A DNA stretch of 5,096 nucleotides from assembly GCA_027003085.1 (NCBI GenBank), contig JALWYR010000110.1, positions 924 through 6,019 of the forward strand, given 5' to 3'. The DNA comes from Flavobacteriales bacterium. Its GTDB lineage: Bacteria; Bacteroidota; Bacteroidia; Flavobacteriales; Flavobacteriaceae. Position numbers and translations under genes: made by a program. The notes below the pieces were generated by a model. That model had not been told where the DNA came from, did no database searches, and was given only the letters and a program-made list of their open reading frames with translations. Each line of letters starts with the position of its first letter. Positions within the stretch are counted from its first letter, which is position 1. This document shows, one piece after another, positions 1 to 5,096 of the stretch.

Positions 1-1367
1 TGCTTTCCTATGCGATTGAACAGGGAATGCGGATTGAAAAATATCATCAACAACCCGAAATAGAGCATCGCATAACCGACATAGGTAATCCATGTGCCCC
101 AAAAGTCGTGATTAACCGAAAGGATGGTCTGTTCGTACTGCGGCGTAACACTGTATGATGCTTGAAAAAAGCGGAAACCTTTGTAGTCCAACACGTGATT
201 CATAAAAATGCGGTAATCAAAAGATGTGTCTTTGTCAACCACCGTGATTTCGCTGGCAAAGGATTTGGGACTATGCGATCCCGGATAATAATCGATTTGA
301 AAATCGCGCAGTTTGACCCCGAAGCCCAAAGGAATTTTCTTGGGGCCGTAGCCCAGCACAAAATTCAAGTCGCCCAAACGGAAAATAGCAGGCGCACCGG
401 TGTAAAACTGACCGCCAACCACGCCCACGGTATCGGTTAACTCGCCGCTTCGAACCAGGAATTCCAAATAATTCCAGGGATGCCGATTGGCATCAGCCGA
501 AACAATAACTTCCCGCCCCCGCTTGGGGGGTTCGGGTATCACAAAATTCACTTGGCCGAAGGTATATAATGCTCCCGTACGGAAAGATTGCAAACTATCG
601 GGAAGCACACGGCCGGTTTCGCCGGTTTTCATCACGCGGAAAGTTCCCGGAACACGGGACAATAGGTACAAGCTATCGCCCCGGCGGGAAATTTGTATAT
701 CACCCTCGTGCGAATTATACGACAATCGGTAAATCCCAAGGGGCTTGGTAGCACCCGCGGGAATCAACAGCGTATTTCGTTGCCCGTCGGATGATTCCAC
801 CACTTGAAGGATTTCATCGCCTTCCGGGTCGGACTGAAACATGCGTTGATAATGAGGAATAAAACGCAACAACCGTATTTCGACCGGCGTGCCCCGGAAA
901 TCGGTTTTAAAATTAAAATGGTTTCTGCCCAGGGCATTATACCGGAAACGTTCGTAAAATGGCCCTTTTTGTTCCTTGCCATCATCGATACGGATAAAAA
1001 TGTAATTTTTTTCGGTCAATAGCTCATGCGCGGTTTCTCCTTCGATGATAGGCACTTGACCTTCGTATCCGATATAACGCGTAACGGCCGCCCCCAACAG
1101 AATGATCAAAAAGGCCAAATGGAAAATAAACGAATGCCAATGTTCCTTACGATAAAGCCGGTAGCGGAAAATATTTCCGATAAGATTGACGGCTCCGAGC
1201 AGCATAATCAGTTCAAACCACCAACTGTCGTAAATCAAGGTGCGGGCGGTTTCGGTACCGAACTTGGTCTCCACCAAAGTGGCAACGGCCATTGCCAGCG
1301 CAAACACCACAAACAACACGGCCATGGTGGAGGTGGAAATCAGCAGGTTATACATTTTTTTCAGCAT
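1..1367 (-). CDS. ccsB: ResB/CcsB-type cytochrome c biogenesis protein, N-terminal part (probable CcsB-CcsA fusion), cut by the left edge
   Basis: Seen: an uninterrupted minus-strand frame of 455 codons from an ATG at 1367, open at the window edge. The start MLKKMYNLL follows an AAGGA (1377-1381) nine bases upstream. Hydrophobic segments lie at about residues 8-31, 49-67, 77-97 and 424-446. A basic loop (RYRLYRKEH) between the second and third, and a hydrophilic domain of about 325 residues between the third and fourth, fit the positive-inside rule with a periplasmic domain. The third segment holds FHLAFLIILLGAAVTRYIGY, followed by EGQVPIIEGE; the periplasmic domain ends in MNHVLDYKGFRFFQASY and LSVNHDFWGTWITY. 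These match the ResB family as I know it. Known: with CcsA, ResB/CcsB moves haem across the inner membrane and attaches it to apocytochrome c CXXCH motifs (System II); a membrane histidine in CcsB, here probably His83, helps bind haem. Inferred: as in many Bacteroidota, a CcsA domain probably follows in the same protein. It has its own unit, downstream of a terminator. Family assignment is firm; the fusion is not visible. Confidence 0.9.
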   Translation of the reverse strand, partial: MLKKMYNLLISTSTMAVLFVVFALAMAVATLVETKFGTETARTLIYDSWWFELIMLLGAVNLIGNIFRYRLYRKEHWHSFIFHLAFLIILLGAAVTRYIGYEGQVPIIEGETAHELLTEKNYIFIRIDDGKEQKGPFYERFRYNALGRNHFNFKTDFRGTPVEIRLLRFIPHYQRMFQSDPEGDEILQVVESSDGQRNTLLIPAGATKPLGIYRLSYNSHEGDIQISRRGDSLYLLSRVPGTFRVMKTGETGRVLPDSLQSFRTGALYTFGQVNFVIPEPPKRGREVIVSADANRHPWNYLEFLVRSGELTDTVGVVGGQFYTGAPAIFRLGDLNFVLGYGPKKIPLGFGVKLRDFQIDYYPGSHSPKSFASEITVVDKDTSFDYRIFMNHVLDYKGFRFFQASYSVTPQYEQTILSVNHDFWGTWITYVGYAMLYFGLLMIFFNPHSLFNRIGK

Positions 1368-1376
1368 GGGTTCAAA

Positions 1377-1400
1377 TCCTTGAATTGCGCTGTAAAGTTA
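1377..1400 (-). promoter_or_regulatory. Possible promoter -7 element and ribosome-binding site of the cytochrome biogenesis gene
   Basis: On the minus strand, TAACTTTA (1400-1393) is one base from the Bacteroidota -7 consensus TAnnTTTG, and AAGGA (1381-1377) sits nine bases before the ATG at 1367. This would give a leader of roughly 20 bases. No good -33 TTTG/TTG is present at the expected 19-21 base spacing, so the promoter call is weak. It is supported mainly by the terminator just upstream, which means the gene needs its own start. Confidence 0.35.
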
Positions 1401-1425
1401 GGCGTTTTCCCTGAAACCGGGGCAT

Positions 1426-1457
1426 AAAAAAAACCGCCCCATTCGGGGCGGTTTTTT
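1426..1457 (-). terminator. Intrinsic terminator after the susCD-like operon, potentially bidirectional
   Basis: A perfect 7-bp GC stem (ccgcccc 1434-1440 with ggggcgg 1445-1451) around the tetraloop attc is extended by six A-T pairs (1428-1433 with 1452-1457). Read on the minus strand, the hairpin is followed by eight T (1433-1426), the classic intrinsic terminator form. It starts about 25 bases after the SusD-like stop codon and lies before the cytochrome gene. The T run on the plus side would also stop plus-strand transcripts, but no plus-strand gene is visible to need it. Confidence 0.9.
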
Positions 1458-1482
1458 ATATAGAAAAGGATGAGGACGCGGT

Positions 1483-2985
1483 TTATTGATCCCAAGGGAT
1501 ACGGGAATCGTTACGGTCTTCGGCAGGCGTCAAGTCCTGTACACCAGAATTGTATCCATCGGGATTAAAGGTATGCTCGGTAGCAGGATAAGTATAACGT
1601 CGGGGTATTTGACCCGTAGCGTTGATGGCATTGGGATGGGGGGTCAATTCGGGATAACCGATACGACGCCATTGAGCCCATTCTTGGAAGCCCATGGGGA
1701 AGTAGGCAACCCATTTTTCTTCACCCACAACGCGAAGTTTTGCATCACCACCCCCGTAGTTGGGATCATTTGCATCGGCGACACGTGCGTTTACATAGGT
1801 AACGGTGCTACCGGTAATATCCACGCCATAATGATTCGAAAGACTTTCGTAGGAAGTGGTAATGGCATTGGTCAACATAGTGTCAAAATCTTCACTAGTC
1901 CAACCGCGTGCAGCAGCTTCCGCACGGTCAAGGTAAGTCCAAGCAGCCGTATAGAACGGAAGCGGTGCATCAGGGTTCCAAATAAGCGTGGACATTTTAG
2001 TACCTCCACCCGTATTGGAGCAGGAATATGCATGACCATCATCTCCCGGAGTGTTACTGAAAATTTGCTCACGTGCATCAGGAGTGTGGTTAAATGTCGG
2101 GTTACAACTTGCCGGCGCACCATTGGCTTCGCCTTGCAGGGCATCCGTAAATTCCTTACTCAGGAAATAGTCCTCGGGACGAAGACGTGACCAAGGGTTT
2201 TGTAGCGCTCGTGAATTGTGGTCATAATAAACCCAAGCTTCATCCGAAACTGCTTCAATTACACCTGCTGAATGATTCAAAGCGCTATTAAATTCTGTTT
2301 GGGCATAGGTTACTTCACTTGCAACATTACTTAATTGCAAAGCAGCATTAAGTATCAAAGAGTTGGCTAATTTCTGCCATTTTTGCATGTCTCCATTATA
2401 CAATACATCTCCTTGAACAGCTACCGATGCTGAAACATTAATCATATCACGAGCTTGTTTAAGCATATCAATTATCCCGTGATAAATCTCTATTTGGTTG
2501 TCGTATTTAGGCGTTTTGTTTTCCGGATCAAGTGCTTCCGAAAAGGGAATATCGCCGTAAATATCGGTAATGAATTTGAAAACATAAGCTTTCATTATCA
2601 TGTTAACGGCAATTTGATTATCCGGATCACCCATGGACAATACCGTAGCATCGGAGCGATGATCATTGATATACTGGATATTGGTTTGGAAGTTGGATAA
2701 TACTTGCACATACCAAGGATCCCAGTCAATGGGTTGATCCGCATAACGCATTTCCGACGTGTATTGGTTTTGCGTTTGCCATTGTACGTAGAACGTAGGA
2801 TTGGAATGATAGTTACGTCCTGCGTTGTTGAAGAAGTTAATCATACCACCGGCCAGCAAATCCTTGGGACTGGGCTCATTGGGGCCAATGGGATCTTTGT
2901 TGATGTCGCCAAAGTCCATGTTCTTACATGAACCCAAGACCAACAACGCTATGAGGAATAATTGGATTTTTTTCATTGTTTTCAT
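1483..2985 (-). CDS. SusD-like outer-membrane lipoprotein (SusD-like_2 type)
   Basis: Role: surface substrate-binding lid of a SusC/SusD importer; substrate unknown. Seen: 500 residues, complete, a usual length for the family. The N-terminus MKTMKKIQLF with a hydrophobic stretch and lipobox LGSC is a lipoprotein signal, with Cys20 as the likely lipidated residue. Next comes the INKDPIGPN segment, typical of mature SusD-like_2 N-termini. Further hallmarks are FITDIYGDIPFSEAL (about 137-151), WQKLANSLILNAALQL (about 203-218), YLDRAEAAARGW (about 351-362), EWAQWRRIGYP (about 435-445) and IPRRYTYPATE (about 460-470). The family is helix-rich, with TPR-like helices that contact SusC. Start: ATG at 2985 is chosen over an in-frame GTG at 3006, which only adds a charged tail before the signal; ATG at 2976 is equally possible (Cys17). 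It lies 27 bases after the SusC-like stop, so co-transcribed. Oddities: ANSLILNAALQL lacks the arginines often seen there, and two cysteines (294 and 322) lie close together in the middle. Confidence 0.93.
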   Translation of the reverse strand: MKTMKKIQLFLIALLVLGSCKNMDFGDINKDPIGPNEPSPKDLLAGGMINFFNNAGRNYHSNPTFYVQWQTQNQYTSEMRYADQPIDWDPWYVQVLSNFQTNIQYINDHRSDATVLSMGDPDNQIAVNMIMKAYVFKFITDIYGDIPFSEALDPENKTPKYDNQIEIYHGIIDMLKQARDMINVSASVAVQGDVLYNGDMQKWQKLANSLILNAALQLSNVASEVTYAQTEFNSALNHSAGVIEAVSDEAWVYYDHNSRALQNPWSRLRPEDYFLSKEFTDALQGEANGAPASCNPTFNHTPDAREQIFSNTPGDDGHAYSCSNTGGGTKMSTLIWNPDAPLPFYTAAWTYLDRAEAAARGWTSEDFDTMLTNAITTSYESLSNHYGVDITGSTVTYVNARVADANDPNYGGGDAKLRVVGEEKWVAYFPMGFQEWAQWRRIGYPELTPHPNAINATGQIPRRYTYPATEHTFNPDGYNSGVQDLTPAEDRNDSRIPWDQ

Positions 2986-3012
2986 TTTTACAATTTTTGG
3001 ATTCACTACTTA
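2986..3012 (-). promoter_or_regulatory. SusC-SusD intergenic spacer and translation start region
   Basis: The SusC-like stop TAA (3015-3013) is followed in frame by a second TAA (3012-3010). The remaining spacer is A/T-rich, with no purine-rich Shine-Dalgarno motif before the ATG at 2985. A-rich leaders without Shine-Dalgarno are normal for Bacteroidota. There is no hairpin or promoter-like element in the gap, which supports one transcript for both genes. Confidence 0.6.
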
Positions 3013-5096
3013 TTAGAAGCTAAGTTTAATGTTTACACCGTAACGACGGGTACCGGGTAATTGCGCGTCTTCACCGTAAACTTGCGATAATTCACTAGGA
3101 TCCCAACGGTGATAATTGTCTTTGGATACGGCAATTAACCACACATTTGTACCAATCAAGCTGATGCTTGCACTTTTGAGGTATTTACCACCCAAGAGTT
3201 TTTTGGGCAAGTGATAGGTCAAGTTCAGCTCGCGAAGTTTGAAGAAACTTGCATCATGGATGAACGGACCGGGAATATTATTATCATGGAATTGTTCGTA
3301 ATAATCACGAGCATCGACAGTAACGTTGACAGGTGCTCCGCTGGCATCCACACCTTCAAGTGCAACACCATCTTCACGATGTCCATTCAAACCGGTTTCT
3401 TCATACAAACCTGAGTAATATCCCCAAACTTCCGAGCCGGAATAAAACTTACCGCCTTTTTGGAAGGTAAAGTGAGCCGCCAAAGAGAAATCTTTGTAAG
3501 TAAATACGTTAGTGATACCGCCTGTAAAGTCGGGGAGAACACTACCGAAGTAAACTTGCTCATCGGTAGTAACATACAAGCCATTGGGTGACAATACAGG
3601 ATTACCATTATCATCACGTTTGATGTCATATCCTTTCAACTGACCCCATTCTTCTCCTTCACGGTGAACCAACAAGATACGACTCCAAGTATCTCCCCCA
3701 CTCCAAGAACGTCCACCGGGAGCTAGCATTTCTTTGGCATCGCCGGGTACCTCGTCCACAATGGTTTTGTTCTTAGCAAAATTGACATCGATATTCCATT
3801 CAAAGTCTTTGGTTTTAATGGGGCTTCCATTCAATGTCAATTCAATACCCGAACGGTGAGTTTTACCACCATTAGTCAAATAAGAACTATAACCCGTGGA
3901 GGGCGAAATGGCTTGGAAAATGATTTCATCCTTACGTTTTTCATAGTAATAGGTAAAACTCAAACCTGCACGATCCTCAAAGAATTTGAGATCAAAACCG
4001 GTTTCGAACGAAGAGTTCAAAGCAGGTTTTAGGTTCGGATCCACGAAATAACTCGGTGTAACAAGCGTAGCATAACCTTGATAAGGAACCCCACTCAGAA
4101 TAGGATAACGGGGATATATCATATGTTCGGCAACATCAGATCCTACTTGTGCCCATCCGATACGGAATTTACCATTAGAAAGAATTTTACTTAAATTTTC
4201 ATTGTTTTGGTAAGATTCCATATCGGTAAAGTTGTAAGTTAAACCGATGGAAGGGTAGAAATATCCATTGTGATCGGGGAACAAAGCGGAACTCCAATCC
4301 TGACGACCGGTTGCTTCAACAAAGAGCATGTCTTTGTAACCTAATGTAACCTTACCGAACAAGGAGTAAACCTTTTTGTGTCCTTCACCTCGCGATCCGG
4401 TTACGGGTTTTTTCGTGTTATCAAAACGATATACATCAGGAATAATCAAGCCGTTTTCTTTATCTTCCGGATTCATCCAGTTTTGCAGTGAATAATAATT
4501 GTTCACGCGTAAGGTAGTTCCCAACATTCCATCAAAGGTGAAATCGTCATTAATTTTATTTTTATAGAATAAGAAAGCGTTATAGTTATCTTCCGTATAA
4601 TTACTCTTGTACTCTCCGAAACTATTTACCCAACTCATGTACAGATTTTTTTCGGAAGAATAATCAATCTCATAAGGCAAATGGAAGTTGGAATTTCTGT
4701 TGGATTGATAACGCGAGAAATTAATTTTTGCCGTAAAATGTTTGGTAATATCATATTGTGCGTAAACATTGGCTGTCAAGTTGTTTCCAAAACCATTTCG
4801 ATCATAACGATCCAACCATGTATAGTGGTTAAACCAGAATACCGGTTTTTTTAACCATTCTACATTATAGCCGTAATTTGGCAACAATGCCATGTAGAAA
4901 GGCCCCCACCAGTTCCACGAAGCCAAGTAGCCTTCCGGTGTTTTCAGGTCAATCAATTCTTTTTGTTTGGCCATATCCAAATCACGGGCAAACCATGCAT
5001 TGAACGAACCGGAAGTTTGGTTTCCGTACTGATCATCAAAATCGCCGTGACGCTTATATTGCGAATAAATGGCAGATAATCCTACTTCAAGTTTTT
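3013..5096 (-). CDS. SusC-like TonB-dependent outer-membrane receptor, C-terminal 693 residues (cut by the right edge)
   Basis: Role: TonB-driven outer-membrane barrel importing the substrate captured by its SusD-like partner. Seen: the frame is open to the window edge; the residues before the first ATG (KLEVGLSAIYSQYKRHGDF..., then GSFNAWFARDLDMAKQKEL) match SusC barrels, so no start lies inside the window. Visible marks, numbered within the fragment: GRQDWSSALF then GYFYPSIGLTYNF (about 263-288), LNSSFETGFDLKFF (359-372), the segment ending DASFFKLREL (614-623), and a last strand ending RRYGVNIKLSF with a terminal Phe, as outer-membrane barrels have for BAM-assisted insertion. The sequence alternates polar and aromatic residues throughout. 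Known: full SusC proteins are about 1000-1100 residues, so some 300-400 residues (signal peptide, carboxypeptidase-regulatory-like domain, plug) are missing here. The gene ends in TAA TAA and is followed by the SusD-like gene. Substrate cannot be inferred from the barrel. A siderophore or vitamin receptor is unlikely given the SusD partner. Confidence 0.95.
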   Translation of the reverse strand, partial: KLEVGLSAIYSQYKRHGDFDDQYGNQTSGSFNAWFARDLDMAKQKELIDLKTPEGYLASWNWWGPFYMALLPNYGYNVEWLKKPVFWFNHYTWLDRYDRNGFGNNLTANVYAQYDITKHFTAKINFSRYQSNRNSNFHLPYEIDYSSEKNLYMSWVNSFGEYKSNYTEDNYNAFLFYKNKINDDFTFDGMLGTTLRVNNYYSLQNWMNPEDKENGLIIPDVYRFDNTKKPVTGSRGEGHKKVYSLFGKVTLGYKDMLFVEATGRQDWSSALFPDHNGYFYPSIGLTYNFTDMESYQNNENLSKILSNGKFRIGWAQVGSDVAEHMIYPRYPILSGVPYQGYATLVTPSYFVDPNLKPALNSSFETGFDLKFFEDRAGLSFTYYYEKRKDEIIFQAISPSTGYSSYLTNGGKTHRSGIELTLNGSPIKTKDFEWNIDVNFAKNKTIVDEVPGDAKEMLAPGGRSWSGGDTWSRILLVHREGEEWGQLKGYDIKRDDNGNPVLSPNGLYVTTDEQVYFGSVLPDFTGGITNVFTYKDFSLAAHFTFQKGGKFYSGSEVWGYYSGLYEETGLNGHREDGVALEGVDASGAPVNVTVDARDYYEQFHDNNIPGPFIHDASFFKLRELNLTYHLPKKLLGGKYLKSASISLIGTNVWLIAVSKDNYHRWDPSELSQVYGEDAQLPGTRRYGVNIKLSF

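Noticed and set aside
511..530. C-run/G-run inverted repeat (ccccc-gctt-gggggg) that might be a hairpin or a frameshift-prone site
   Set aside because: It lies inside the ResB gene, encodes part of EPPKRGRE in frame, has no T run, and the frame stays open on both sides.
610..630. Short tandem repeat of gccggttt
   Set aside because: There are only two imperfect copies within coding sequence (the TGETG residues); this is chance codon repetition.
764..985. Minus-strand open frame of 73 codons
   Set aside because: It is an out-of-frame shadow inside the ResB gene, whose own frame is continuous through this region.
1026..1427. Plus-strand open frame of 133 codons with a His/Gly-rich tail
   Set aside because: It lies antisense to the well-supported ResB frame and runs into the terminator. 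The His/Gly-rich part is only the complement of codons for a hydrophobic membrane segment.
1486..2190. Plus-strand open frame of 234 codons
   Set aside because: It is fully antisense to the SusD-like gene, shows no recognisable domain, and its composition fits a shadow frame.
3004..3006. GTG as the start of the SusD-like gene (507 residues)
   Set aside because: It would put seven extra residues, NPKIVK included, ahead of a normal lipoprotein signal. The ATG at 2985 or 2976 gives a typical signal peptide length.
4972..4980. A start codon for the SusC-like gene near 4980
   Set aside because: The codon at 4980-4978 is TTG, and the frame upstream stays open with SusC-like sequence to the window edge, so the true start is outside.

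Overview
The window looks like a Bacteroidota chromosome fragment. The evidence is a SusC/SusD-type outer-membrane pair in tandem, a Bacteroidota-style lipoprotein signal on the SusD protein, an A-rich rather than Shine-Dalgarno-like region before the susD-like gene, and a large ResB-type cytochrome c biogenesis protein of the kind that is usually fused to CcsA in this phylum. Family or genus cannot be fixed from this stretch. All three real genes lie on the minus strand, so the plus-strand open frames are shadows.

Layout in transcription order (right to left): (1) 5096-3013 is the C-terminal 693 residues of a SusC-like TonB-dependent receptor, whose signal peptide, N-terminal domain and plug lie beyond the right edge. 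(2) After a double stop and a 27-base gap, 2985-1483 is a complete 500-residue SusD-like lipoprotein of the SusD-like_2 type. (3) 1482-1368 is a 115-base intergenic region with a strong GC hairpin flanked by A and T runs (a terminator that could work in both directions) and a possible Bacteroidota -7 element. (4) 1367-1 is the N-terminal 455 residues of a System II cytochrome c biogenesis protein (ResB/CcsB domain), which runs off the left edge, probably into a CcsA half.

The SusC-like and SusD-like proteins should form one outer-membrane import complex: a TonB-driven barrel with a surface lipoprotein lid. The substrate (glycan, peptide or other) cannot be told, because no enzyme, sensor or sigma/anti-sigma gene is in view. 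The cytochrome gene looks like a separate transcription unit with a housekeeping role in the inner membrane and periplasm. I see no RNA gene, mobile element, CRISPR array or clearly new system here; the findings are modest.
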